A DNA stretch of 64,000 nucleotides. It comes from Blattamonas nauphoetae. Taxonomy: Eukaryota > Preaxostyla > Oxymonadida. A model generated the notes under the pieces. The model saw only the letters and a program-made list of their open reading frames with translations, did not search any database and had not been told where the DNA came from. The DNA lies in assembly GCA_033064195.1 (NCBI GenBank), contig JARBJD010000080.1, positions 1 to 64,000 of the forward strand, read 5' to 3'. The position numbers and the translations under genes were made by a program. Below are positions 10,238 through 21,152 of this stretch, piece after piece (positions within the stretch are counted from its first letter, which is position 1; each line of letters starts with the position of its first letter).

Positions 10238-12410
10238 ATGCATCTTGAATCAGACATGGACTTATTCACTGTGGGGAGATCGCAATCCAACAGGCCTCCA
10301 ATTGAAATCGTCTGTCGAAATGACGAATGTGATCGAAGTTCCAGATGGATGTGTGTTCTTCTCTTGCTTTCCAATGATGAATCATGTCTTCATCTCTTTG
10401 CAGATTCGTTTGTGAAACCAATCAGCTCGGGAGGCTTCGGAAGTGTTGTGGAAATGATGAAAAATTCGACTCGGAAACATTATGCGGGAAAGATGATTCC
10501 GTGTGTGACACCAAAAGACAACGAAAGAATCGATCATGAAGTTAATCGACTCCGAAAGTTCGTTCATCCTGGAATCGTGCAACTGAAAGAAGTTGTGTCA
10601 ATGGGAAACTTGAAAGTGATTGTGATGGAACTGGGAGGACAATCTCTTGCGGAGATTATGAAAGATTACACAGAACGGAAAGTTCTGATGCCTCGCGATG
10701 TTTGTTCATTTTTTTGTGACTTTTCGTTGTTTTCTTGATTGATGGTGAAGTATTTGCCTCTCTTCTTATCATCGTGTGATTATTCTGCTATATATATGCT
10801 TTCAGGCTGTTTATCGAGTGATGGTCGACATCACGTCGGCACTGGCAATGATGCACAGTGAGGAGGGTGGACGGACAGCGCATAGAGATGTGAAGATGGA
10901 GAACATTCTTCTTTTCCCTGGGGGACACTTCAAACTGTGTTTGTCTTTCTCACCGTTAACATATTTTCTATCATTCGTAATTTTTGTTTTCTCTGTGTTC
11001 TTCCTTTCTTTTTTCCTTCCTTCATTGATCTTTTCCATCTAGTTTTATTTATTTTCAATTTTTGGACCTTTAGGTGACTTGGGGGCGACGGAATCGGAAG
11101 TTGAGAGTAGCACGCGTTCAGTGATGTCTCAACAATATGTGTCGCCAGAACGAATAGAATCAGAAACAGGAAAGGCGACGTGCTCATCGGATGTGTGGGC
11201 GTTGGGGATTGTTCTTCACTGGCTCCTGTTTGGAGAGCCACCTTTCAAAAGCAAATCACTTCTCAAACTAGGTCGTGAGATTGAGTCGTTCAGAGTGTCG
11301 ATGATTGGGTCTGGTTGTGGAGGAGAAGAACGAGCGCTTCTGATGCGGATATTGGATCCAGTTTGTTTCATTTCTTCTTTCATCTCTTCTTTCTTCTTCA
11401 TTGATTCGCAATTGTTCTTCATTTTGTTTGTTATTTGTGTTTTTCTTGTTTTCTGTTCAGAACCCAGTGACTCGAGTGACGAGTTGTCAATTGGGTTCTT
11501 TTGGAGTATTTCGCTGCCTTGTGAACACGAAATCAGCGGTTTGGAGACTGAAAGACGCCGATGACAGGGAAAACAAAGAAAAAGCGAGGAAATCAGAGAA
11601 AGCACTCGAAATGGAAAAGAACACCCTCAAGCAAGCTGAAGCGATGAACAAGCGAAAGGACGCAGAACTGAACAGCCTGAAAGAGAAACTGGATAAATCA
11701 GAATCTGAAAGAAAAGAGGCTGAAGCGAAAGTGAGCAGATTGGAGCAACAGCTGAAAACAGAACAGGCAACAAACAGTCGTTTGACGGAAGAAATGAGGG
11801 AAAGGAACGAAACAATCAGTCGTCTGCAGCAAGACAAGAAACTGTCGGACGATCACAAATCGGAGCATCAGCGATTGAACTGTTCGACAGATCACAGTGG
11901 ACAGTTTCTGGAAATGTCTTCACAAAATCACACTCTTTTTTTAGTTCATTTGTCTCGTTTGAGTTTGGGACAATTGTGGCTCGTCTGTCATTCATTATCA
12001 AGACAAAACTGAAAGCAACTTTAGGGGTTGGGATCATCTCGTCCAGTCTGAGCAACGAGGCTCTCATGGATTACTTTCCCAATCTGAAGGGAGGAGCAGG
12101 ATGGGAATTACATCCAAATGGTCTCTGGGTCAGACAGCACTACAAAAATGCGAACAGAGGATCAGCGTGTTTAACGGGAAGAGAGGGACAGCGAGTGGTG
12201 TTGGAGGCAGATGGACGAGAAGGCAAGAGAACATTGAAACTGTCGCAAGATGGAGAGACACAACCATTTTTCTTCACAAACATTCCTGTCCCCTTCCGAT
12301 TCGCTGTATGTATTAACAGCAAAAACGATGCCGTCGAGATTGAATCAGTTGACTTTGTATCCGAGCCTCAGATGGTTGGAGGAATGATTCCTGTCCCGAT
12401 GGATGAATAA
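10238..12410 (+). CDS. NEK/ULK-like kinase with coiled coil and SPRY-like C-terminus (frameshift)
   Basis: Predicted serine/threonine kinase in four exons: 10238-10699, 10806-10938, 11074-11360 and 11461 onward. Catalytic features are intact: glycine loop SSGGFGSV, ATP-binding Lys in YAGKMI, HRDVKMEN catalytic loop, CDLG in place of DFG, SPE in place of APE, and DVWALGIVLHWLLFGEPPF. A strongly charged coiled coil follows (about 11560-11850). The end (about 11840-12410) has the strand pattern of a SPRY/concanavalin-like fold, with motifs IELFDRSQW, GTIVARLSF and LKLSQDGETQPFFF. The coiled coil and the C-terminal domain are in different frames, with the shift near 11823-11880, so either one frameshift or an unrecognised intron is present. 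All three introns start GTTTGT. The start is uncertain: ATGs at 10238 and 10257, and the first 165 bases may contain an extra intron ending at 10403. It lies between the two duplicated blocks. Confidence 0.75.
10700..11460 (+). other. Three kinase-gene introns sharing a GTTTGT donor
   Basis: Introns 10700-10805 (106 nt), 10939-11073 (135 nt) and 11361-11460 (100 nt). Splicing restores AVYRVMVDI, KLCDLGATE and ILDPNPVTR respectively, which are the expected kinase motifs, so the boundaries are well fixed. All three donors read GTTTGT and the acceptors are pyrimidine-rich with CAG or TAG. Confidence 0.8.
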
Positions 12411-12685
12411 AGCAGAACACACCACTTCACTCTTTCTTTTCTCTCTCAATTTTAGTCGATAAATCGATTGGCCTCAGATAAATGTTCTTGATACACGCAT
12501 ATCTCTCGTTGAGATGGTTTGAATTATGTCTTTCATTTACTTAGGACGTGGATATGAACGACACTTGCGTTTCCGCTGAATTAACGAGTTATATGATTAA
12601 TTTGTGAATCCATACGAGTGAAGAAATGGCATGCTAATGATCAGAGACTCTGAAACAGCTCAAAAAACTCAAGGGATGGAATCGG
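12411..12685. other. Intergenic gap between kinase and duplicated block
   Basis: A+T-rich spacer without an open frame of note. It presumably holds the kinase 3' end signals and the edge of the duplication, which begins about 12686. Confidence 0.4.
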
Positions 12686-12788
12686 TTGATCAAACCAACT
12701 TGGAATCGTCTTGAAACACCAACCGTTCATTCAGAATCGTAATCACCATCACGGTCCTCTACCCTACTATTCATCACATCGATACCAC

Positions 12789-13223
12789 ATGATTGTCAAT
12801 TTCTCCTCTTCACATCCCCCAATTGACATCGAAAAAGCGAAAGAAAGAGTTTGTCCACTTTCTTCGGATATCAAGCTCAATTGTTTCCAGAACTTTCTTA
12901 AATTGATACTATCCCAGATATGTGACGACTCTCAAGCAATACACCCAATGATGCTCAAGGATCTCCTCGATCTTGTGACAGGTCTGACCCGCTGTGATTT
13001 CATTATATCTCGTTACTGATTTTCTCAGAATCTGATTGGGCACTATCAACAATACCTGATGTGGAGTACATCAAACCTCTTGAGCAATATTGTGAACAAG
13101 TCAAACCATGTGATGTTCCAGTGTGATTCTCTTGTTGTCATCATTTTTCAGATAACTTTCCCGAAATTGTTGTCTTTCATTGGTCTGACATTGTTTTCTG
13201 TTCATCTAGACATTTCGTCATGA
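12789..13223 (+). CDS. Small three-exon gene, 118 codons, unknown function
   Basis: Exons 12789-12981, 13029-13120 and 13152-13223 join in frame to a 118-residue protein that starts MIVNFSSSHPP and ends VHLDISS before TGA. Introns are 47 nt (GTCTGA...CAG) and 31 nt (GTGTGA...CAG). Without removal of the second intron the frame would end at the TGA inside it, so that splice is an inference from the continuing hydrophobic segment ITFPKLLSFIGLTLFSVHL. The middle contains FLKLILSQICDDSQAIHP and IKPLEQYCEQ, probably helical. It resembles a detached N-terminal part of a helical-repeat protein. It lies about 100 bases upstream of the family 2 gene, which starts on its own ATG. Confidence 0.55.
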
Positions 13224-13320
13224 TCATTTCGATTAGGGAGAGCGTATGAAGATGAATTATGTCGCATCTGTGAATCGTCGATTCCCTCCTTCTTTCTCGT
13301 GTGGACGGGATCAGATATAG

Positions 13321-14899
13321 ATGACAATCTGCTCCGTGAGGTTTTTTTTCTTCAATAATTCCCTCATTTTGTCCCAGATCGGAAACTGTTTGGAGATACT
13401 GACTTCAACTCGTCGATCGTCTTCCGCCTTCCTCGCTCACCACAAAACCCAATTTCTCGCCTTTCTCAATCGTTCTGAGAGTAATGAGTCATCACTTCCG
13501 CCTTTGACGATTCTTGCCCAGCTCTGTTTTTCACCACGTCTCCAAGTCTCAAAATATGTTCTCTCAGCGCTCATCTCTCGATGCAAGTCTGATTCGGCAG
13601 CCTGCTCCTTCCTCCGAAACCTCAATGTGCCTTCTGCTTCGACTGCAAGTTCATCGGAGCTTGTCCCCTTCGCGGGACGGCTGTGTTCATCGCTCGCCGC
13701 TCATATTTCAAAAGTCAAGTCATACGTCACAGAATCATCAACCTCCGATCCAACCATCTCCGCTCAATCAGCAACTTTTTCCGGAGAATCACGGCTTCTC
13801 ACCAGAAACTCTGTTTTGGTCATCCTTGACAAAGAATTCGCCCTCCTCGATTCAATGCTAACAAAGTCGGATAGCACCTTTCAAAAAGTGTGTCTTCATC
13901 TCTCATCATCTTTTCCAGATTCTGATCGACTATGAATTTGTTCCCCATCTCAAATCCACCATCGTTACCTGCCTCGATCTGCTTCGGCAGGAGCAAAGTG
14001 AATCGAACTCTCCTCCTGCCAATCGATCTGCTACGCTGACCAGAATTACTAATCAATTGTGGTACTATGCACACTCATGTGTCTATGAAAGTGGGAATTC
14101 ATTCCATCCAGCGATCGAGTCCGTCTTCTCCAACATTCCACAGCTGTGCTCACTTGTGGAGCGAACATGTCACCACTCTCCGCCCAACTATCTATCTCAT
14201 ATCGTCATGCTCATGAATCTCACTGTCACTTTCCCAGCTTTTCTCGCTCAGGTGCTGGAAGAGAATATAGTCCAGCGAGTGATCAACTTATCCAAGCCAA
14301 TGGCAGTTCCGACCACAAACGGTTCTTTCCATTTGAATCTCGTCTGCACCATCGTCGACATGCTGCAGAATCCACAAAACCTCACTGAAGACCAAGAAGA
14401 GCGGAAGAGAATCAGAAAGTTGGAGTTTGAACGAGTGCTGAGACCGGCCAAGCATTATTTGCATTTCGTTCTTCAGCGAGAAGAGTTCATTCCGAAAAAT
14501 GACACGATCGACGAGGATCTACCAACTGAAATCGGTAATCTTTTGAAACGGACACTGTGGCTCGAACGCGAACTGATGAAAGATGGTGAGATTGTGGAGA
14601 CAGGAAGAGAGGAGTGGGAAGTTGGGTGGTTGGTGGAGAAGACAGACGAGGAGAGTTTGGACCCGAGACTGGAGTGGATCACAAAAGACGATGTGAAAAT
14701 GCGAAGGGACAAGAAGGAGAGATGGAAGAAGAGAGTGAAGAGACTACGAGAAGCGGGACACGAAGATGCGATGGAAGAATGGCTGACGCGACTGAATGGA
14801 GAAACACTATCAGAGATTTATTGGTACCTTGAAAGTGTGAGTGAGGAGAGTGGGATGAACAACACACTGTGGGAAGAATGGGAGGACGATCAAGATTAG
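13321..14899 (+). CDS. Family 2 protein, intact copy, about 501 residues
   Basis: ATG at 13321 directly follows an in-frame TAG, fixing the start. Exons 13321-13335, 13378-13887 and 13919-14899 give an uninterrupted frame. The first intron (42 nt, GTGAGG...CAG) is in frame and could also be retained. The second (31 nt, GTGTGT...CAG) is required. The protein is mostly alpha-helical with Leu/Ser-rich repeats (FLAFLNRSE, LTILAQLCF, FSNIPQLCSLVE, QVLEENIVQRVINL), suggesting an ARM/HEAT-like solenoid. It ends in a charged segment (RPAKHYLHFVLQREEF, DVKMRRDKKERWKKRVK) and an acidic C-terminus. No enzyme motif or membrane segment is visible. It is the live partner of the broken copy at 8572-10149. 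Function unknown; probably a lineage-specific oxymonad family. Confidence 0.8.
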
Positions 14900-15269
14900 G
14901 AGAAAAATATTCGTTTTCACGACACAGTTTATCATTTTGATTCTATTGTGAACAAACCAGAGAGAAGGAAAACAGTGGAAGTGATCAATGGCACAGTTCT
15001 GAGCAACGCTGACTTCTGGTCCTCCTTCATCGAAGGTCCTGCAGACACAGCCGATCCTCGTCTGGCACTTGTTGTGGACAACTCTATCTTTTACATGATG
15101 GACAGCTTTGTCCAGAAGCCAATTCTCGCGGGGCCGGAAGTGCAAAATGTGACGATCTACAACTCCACTTTTGACCATATGAATTGCCGAGCAGATGGCG
15201 ACCTTCCCACAGAACAAATTCACGGAGTCGCTAATCGATCTGTCATCATGAAAGCCTCAAAAATCGAAT

Positions 15270-15702
15270 ATGTCCATGCTGCTCTACTGAGGTTACACAA
15301 TTCATGGAATTTGGAACTTTCCTGCAAGATGACAAGAAAAATTGCGAACCTTTCTTCCAGCTTCGATTCGTGTCATGTCACCACTAGACCATAATAGTCG
15401 TCGAGATGTTGAGAATCGTCCGTGAGGAGGACTGGTCATCAGATGTTGATCTCGCGTTTGAATCTGCGTTCGACTGTCAACCCGACGGAAATGGTCGTTT
15501 CAATGAGATGGAATTTTGCAGAGCGTGCTGACAACGATATTGAACTGTAGTTTGTGGATGACGTGACTCGGTCTCGTAACAGGATGTGATGGTGGAAAGA
15601 GCAGATCAATCAATCCAATAATAAACAGAGTATCAACAAGTTTCAAACAAAGTTCCAAATTCCCTGAGCCATGTAACCTCAGTATGCGGAGGACTCGTTT
15701 TT
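15270..15702. repeat. Inverted repeat inside the surface-protein gene
   Basis: About 50 bases around 15274-15330 (tactgaggttacac, ggaatttggaactt) recur in inverse orientation at about 15645-15700. The same coding piece is thus present on both strands within the gene, and the minus-strand copy accounts for the open frame 15500-15715. It suggests a local inverted duplication. Confidence 0.65.
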
Positions 15703-15962
15703 GGATTACAAGCATCGTTCTTGAGTTTAACGAACACGTGGTGGCTTTACGTAACTAATGCAGCCTGTTTCTGGAACAAAGTTGCGTTTAGCGAATCCAT
15801 CGAAGTCGAGATCGTTTCAAGCCAATTTTATGCCGTAGGAGACTGTTCATACCAGCGAAACGGAGGATTTCTCTATCTTCCCCACGACACTGTGAACATC
15901 AAAATATACAATTCATCGGTTGGTTCCACCTCAGCCCCAGAAGGTCATGGTGGGTTCCTCTA

Positions 15963-17273
15963 CCGGGTGTCCCATAAGTCTTGGTTTTTCCGAATTGCGG
16001 AAGAATGACGCTGTTTTGGAGCAAATCATATTGTGGCATGAAGTCATCAGCTCACTTGTCACCTTTTGGATGAATAAAGGAACCATGAGGGACATTGCCA
16101 AACCCTTGCCCACGCACTCCCGATCACGACAGCAGCCATCTCTAACATTGTGAGGCTGATTTCTTGAGAGATTCTTTGTGACTGGTTTGCCTTTACTTTG
16201 TGATGCACTCGGTATTATATCTCTTTTCTGAATCTTTCCAGTTATTCATCTTCATCTCTGATTGGTCAATCCAAAAACCGTTTATCACAAATCCTTCGCC
16301 ATCCAAATCTTCCATTCATGATACATTCATCTTCGCCTGTCATTCTCTCTGTTTCTGCAATATATTGAAGCCCAGATATGATACAGTCTGCCACCACTTC
16401 TTTGCGATCATCATAATTCCACTTTTTGACAGTCGTCTCTCGTGTGACCTATTGTACGTGTCAAGAACGAATCGAACAGTGGGACGCATTCATTTGAAGC
16501 AGCGGAACGTGACAATGAGTGTCATGTGCCAAAACCCCCCAAAACACGATTCTACTCGCTGGCGATGTGAATCGATGACGTCATCCGTCCAAATCTCAAA
16601 ATAGTCTGTATCTCTCACTCATTTTTTCTCTTGTATATTCTCTTTATCTTCACCAGATGTCCGATCAGGGCCAATCCACATCAATCGAACACCCGATCTC
16701 CAAGCCCTGCATTGATCGCGATATATTCAGCCACAACAAGATCTCATCTTTCAGATCGCGAACTGTTCACTTGACATCAACTTAAACGTGAGATGACGTC
16801 GATTTTTGGATCTCTCACGCCTTCGTTTTGGACGTCACTTCCAGAATAGACAGGTATCGTCATCTTCCTTTTTATTTCAAAAATGCATTCATTCAGACTG
16901 TTTTCTCTTCATTGGACAGCCTTGACGTTGTTGTTTGTCTCCACTTTTCATGATATGGACGGTTTCCTGTTCGCTCTTGTGGACCAGCTAGCCATTTGCC
17001 AAACGCTCTACATGCCATAAATCTTCAGTATCTTGCTTCTCACTGTCCGAAAGTTTTGTGGTTTAACAAAGCTGCCCGTGTCATTCATAATGATTGTTGG
17101 GGAAAATTTTCTGTTTTTGGATTGCTCTGTTCTCACTTCACATTGAACCAATTCTCTTCATGTTCATTTTCACCGTGACAGTTGCTCAGAGGATTATGTG
17201 AGAAAAATGAAGAACGTTAAAACATGAAGTTGATTCCAAGAATTCAATTTTCCAAGATTAATGGGACACCCGG
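15963..17273 (+). mobile_element. Tc1/mariner-type DNA transposon 1 (decayed)
   Basis: The element is 1.31 kb, flanked on both sides by TA (15961-15962 and 17274-17275). Its ends are inverted repeats starting CCGGGTGTCCCAT; the left reads CCGGGTGTCCCATAAGTCTTG and the right end, reversed, starts CCGGGTGTCCCATTAATCTTG. A plus-strand piece near 16060-16150 (WMNKGTMRDIAK) resembles the N-terminal helix-turn-helix of a mariner transposase, but no full transposase frame survives. It is inserted in the surface-protein gene. Confidence 0.8.
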
Positions 17274-18086
17274 TACACAACGGGCCGATCCACAATCGAC
17301 GTTGAACAATGCGAAATTAGGTACACCTCAGCCGGCAAATGTGGAGGCTTCATTTATGCAGCTAACAACGTTGATACGGTTATCATCAAGGACGTGAATG
17401 CCACAATGTCAGGAGCGGAAGAAGATGGAGGATTGCTCTATTTGGAGAATGTGAGATCGTTCCAAGCCATTTCCGTTAATTTTTCCTACTGCCACACCCA
17501 AAATCAAGGAGGCGCGGTCGCTTTCATCAACTCGGATCATCCCACAATCAGCTTCGAAGGTTGCGTCTTCATTTTGAACAGTGCTCTATCTGGAATGGGA
17601 AAAGATGTGCTGATTTCTTACAAATCTGGCTCGAAATACAACGTGAACAGGAAGAACTTCATCAAATGTAATAGTTCCACAGATGGACACCGAGTCACAC
17701 TTCTCCCCAAAGTTCGTCACGCTGACTGGACAGATACACACTTTATGAATGTGCTGTCCCTCGTCACTAGCGTCGTCATTGGTGGCTGCGTGCTTCTTGC
17801 CATCGGAATCGTCCTTATTTGTGTCTGCTGTTGCTGTGGATGTTGTGCAGCCTGTTGCTGCGGAAAGAAGAAGACCGACGCTTACGAACACGTGAAATCT
17901 CAACCAAAAGCATCTTACGTTGCTCCTCACATGCATTCCAACGACTACCCTCCCCAAAAGGTGGAAGTTGGTTTCAGTATCAACAGTTAATGATTTACCT
18001 TGTGTACGCTTTTTCTGTCTCTGAATTTTCTGTTTTCAAACATTTACTTCATTCTGTGCTCTTCTTTGAGATGTTCAAATGACATA

Positions 18087-19387
18087 CAGGGTATCCCATA
18101 AGTCTTGGAAATCAACGATATCTCTGTCAATCATGTGTTTCATGTATTATACATTCATTCACGCAATCCTTGGACAGGTTCTCATTATGAAAATCAAAGT
18201 TAAGAGGAATGGTGCAGAGAGAAGTGAGAACAACGTTGAACAAAAAAGCGACACGGTCCACAACAACCATTTAGAAGAGTATACGTGACTTAGTCATACA
18301 ACGGATTTTTCAATCAGAGATGAGCTACGTACGGACGAGAATCGGCAATTTGGTTGTTTGGAAGACCATGAGAGGATTCACAACGATCGAAATGGTTGGA
18401 TTGTTATCTCGATGGTCTGGAAGGATGTGGATTCACGAGATGGAAATGTTGAGAAAAATTGTTCCATCAACTGGAAATTGATTATCAAAAGGACAAACTT
18501 CCAACCATGACATTTTTGGAGTTGGTTGAAAAATAGAGACGTCGCAGAGAGCAAAATCAATGTCATCAAGGATTATGGTTGAGTTTTTCTTCGTTGTTTG
18601 TGAGTGATTTCGTTATGATGGATTATTTCCCAACCAATGCCGAATTCTGAAAGAAGTGGTCCAATTGGGGGAGATTGGTTCGCTAATGAAGTCTGGAGCA
18701 GAAATCACAAACAAATGAATCAAAAATCAAGTGATATAGGCAAACTGAATTGATCCAACGAGAGAGTAGTTCATCAACTCGATTCATTTGCGAGACAGAA
18801 CGTCAAGATTGGTTATTTCGTGAGAGATCCTTAAGAGTACTTCCTGATGATTCCAGACACTGCTTCCGACTTTGTGAGACATTTTCGTTCGGGTGAATGG
18901 ATCCCAGGAACTATGATTATCCTGATGCTGAAAAAATGATGATTGCGAATCAAGGCATCAAACTCGACAACTCTGAGTCTTCTATACTTCCCAAAACTAG
19001 AGAGGGTGAAAGTTCTCGGAGAAAGAAGCGAGGAAAAAGCGATTTGGTCATCGATGAAGCTGTTCTGATTCGAAAACAGGTGCGTTGATTTTTGTTGATG
19101 ATGACGAGATGCAACGTTTCTGAGAATGGATGGAACGAAGTACTTTTGGCGAGAAAGAAGCAAACCTCTGACAATTATTCACTTCAATTCTTGATGACAC
19201 AGCATCATAAATGATTGTTGACGATCCTTGCCATGAGTTGGACAGAGGGATGGAAGGCATCTCACAGTTCCTTTCATCTGTTGAAAGATGACAAAGGAAG
19301 AGAGTACACACAAAACGAATGCTATGAATCATGAAACATTGTTGGTCTCTCAGAAATGGAGAGATCCAAGACTTATGGGATACCCTG
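18087..19387 (+). mobile_element. Tc1/mariner-type DNA transposon 2 (decayed)
   Basis: The element is 1.30 kb with TA on each side (18085-18086 and 19388-19389) and near-perfect inverted ends CAGGGTATCCCATAAGTCTTG of about 22 bases. The ends match those of transposon 1 closely, so both belong to one family. No catalytic D,D,D frame is recognisable. The longest internal plus ORF (18897-19088) encodes a charged 63-residue peptide of unknown meaning. It lies about 90 bases after the stop of the surface-protein gene. Confidence 0.8.
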
Positions 19388-19589
19388 TAAAGAGTCCATT
19401 CTCGCCTCCATGAGAACAAAAACCTTGTCATGGGCCAGTTGGCGACACCAAAAGAACAATCCGATACAAGAAAATATACATCAATGAAAGCTCTGATGTG
19501 AATAATAGTTTGGAGAGATGACGGTTGACGATATGACAGCCAAAGGCAACCGCGATGAGAACGACGAATTGAGCGATCATCTTCGAATC

Positions 19590-19720
19590 ATGTGAGACAA
19601 CTAGGAATCGTGAGATCGACAGGCATACTCAGAACAAAATCCGTTGTCGGCAGAGAAACAGGAGATATTTGGGAGAATATTGTTGAAATGTGCCACGCGT
19701 CACCAAATTGCACAGACGAA
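19590..19720 (-). pseudogene. Family 1 fragment (minus)
   Basis: The stretch gagacaactaggaatcgtga and the following 100 bases match the part of family 1 genes that encodes the motif MPVFLTIPSCLTFF and the upstream SPYYQPTM region. It has internal stops, so it is a short relic. Confidence 0.55.
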
Positions 19721-19729
19721 GAAATTCTC

Positions 19730-20155
19730 CAAAATAATCAACTTTTTTCGTCTATCATCTCGCAATACATCATTTCTGAACTTTTTTCATTTTCAAAAAA
19801 ACATAGAAGTTGTCTCGATCAACTCAGAAATTTCACGTTTTTTCCATTTTTCTCTTTAATGGACGATTTATTTCCATAATCTCACATAGAGACCTCTTTT
19901 TTTGTTGTTTTCCATCCTTTCACTGTTTTAGAAGTTGTTTTGCAAAAAAAACTGTGCAAAAAGGTGTTGATCTTAAAAAGGCCATTTCAAGCTCGATCAT
20001 GCTTGAAATCCAAAAATTCACCTGTATCCTTCCTATTGAACACTTGAACGATAAATAGGCCAATTTTCATTTTTTGTGACACACCATACTGTGATGGCAC
20101 AATTGAAAATTATTCTCCCATTTGTTGTTTCCTCCGAACATCTCTTTGGAATCAA
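19730..20155. other. AT-rich interval, no gene seen
   Basis: T-rich and A-rich homopolymer-containing sequence without a supported coding frame. Open frames here are low-complexity. Confidence 0.35.
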
Positions 20156-20158
20156 CCA

Positions 20159-20250
20159 GCAATGGATTTCGTCGTGAATATGCCAGTCGTTCTCACGATC
20201 CCATGTTGTCAAACATTCGTCAGGAATGATGTCGCTGTTGGGAGTTGTAT
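20159..20250 (+). pseudogene. Family 1 fragment (plus)
   Basis: Encodes MDFVVNMPVVLTIPCCQTF, the hallmark motif of family 1, on the plus strand, opposite to most copies. The match lasts about 90 bases and then ends. Confidence 0.6.
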
Positions 20251-20754
20251 GTTGAGAGCCAATTTGTGTGTGTGGGTCTTCTTTCGACGCTTTTGGATGG
20301 AAAATGCTTCCAAAAAGTCATTTGTCACTGCTACCTGTCTGCAATCGGCCAGTTGAGAGAGCGAAGGATGAAGAAACAGACAGAGCATGGAGTTGGTGAG
20401 TCAACAGCCATCGATGACAACGAGACAGCAGAGTCGATTGTGAAGACGACGAGAGAAGAAGTGACGTGTGTGGAGAAGGGGACGTGAGGGGATACACGAC
20501 GACCGAATTGTGGTGCACGCACAAGTGGCAAAAACACTTCCCTGAAGGCGCGAGAACTTCCTGTCAATCTGTCATATAAACAGTTTGTTGTTCCTCCGAT
20601 CGTCAATTTCTGGTCGTGTGAGACCATCTAGATTCGTGACTCACAACGAACTTGTGATGGCTGAAATGGGACGGGTGTGGATGTGGGTCCAATCTACCAA
20701 AGAGAGAGACTGGCGATTGAGAGTGATGATGAGCTGAGGAATCAGAATCCTTGA

Positions 20755-21112
20755 CTCCTCATTACTCTCAATCCGCAGTCACTTTCCTTGGCAGAGCAGA
20801 AGATGTCCATCTTTGTCTCATTTGGATCATCATTCTTCTTTCTGGCTCGCAACTCAGTGTGGTCTTGCAGAGCTCGGAATTGATGGAGACGAGAAACAAT
20901 ATGTTGTTCACGAGACAGTTTTTCAGAAAATCCTGGCACCTTCGGAGAAGTATATTTGCCATTTGTGCATGAACCTCGAGTCGATTGTCGATGGTGGGCA
21001 ATCAACTGAATTCATGCGTCTTCGCGATCGGTTCCTCCGAATGTCTCGTTCTTATCAACTGTCAATGGATTTCGTTCTTGATGTGCCAGTCGTTCTCACG
21101 ATTTCATAATGT
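20755..21112 (+). pseudogene. Family 1 fragment (plus), middle part
   Basis: The plus strand encodes, after one frame change near 20800, the conserved centre of family 1: LITLNPQSLSL, CGLAELGIDGDE, VVHETVFQKILAPSEKYICH, FMRLRDRFLRMS and MDFVLDVPVVLTI. It then breaks off. Both ends of the gene are missing. Confidence 0.65.
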
Positions 21113-21152
21113 CTCACATTCATGTGAGATGACTTCGCTGTTGGGTTGTGGC

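Larger units (their letters stand above)
12686..14940 (+). repeat. Two-gene direct duplication, block copy 2
   Basis: Direct copy of 7931-10160, about 4.75 kb downstream. It carries intact versions of both genes. Sequence from about 13017 to 13399 is almost identical to 8275-8652, while the flanks have diverged. Confidence 0.85.
14948..17990 (+). pseudogene. Beta-helix-like surface protein with one membrane span, split by a mariner element
   Basis: Two coding parts flank a mariner insertion. Upstream, 14948-15394 and about 15721-15962 encode repeats such as NVTIYNSTFDHM and VNIKIYNSSVG, and GHGGFLY. Downstream, 17276-17990 encodes GGFIYAANNVDTVIIKDV, GGLLYLENV, GGAVAFINSD and FEGCVFILNSALSG, a parallel beta-helix type repeat. 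A hydrophobic span (SLVTSVVIGGCVLLAIGIVL) follows, then a Cys cluster (CVCCCCGCCAACCC) and a tail of about 50 residues. The halves on each side of the element, taken at the TA site, are in the same frame (GGFLY then TTGRSTIDVEQ). The 15394-15720 part is disordered by an inverted duplication and stop codons, so the gene is damaged apart from the transposon. Probably a cell-surface adhesin-like protein; the 5' start is not resolved. Confidence 0.65.
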
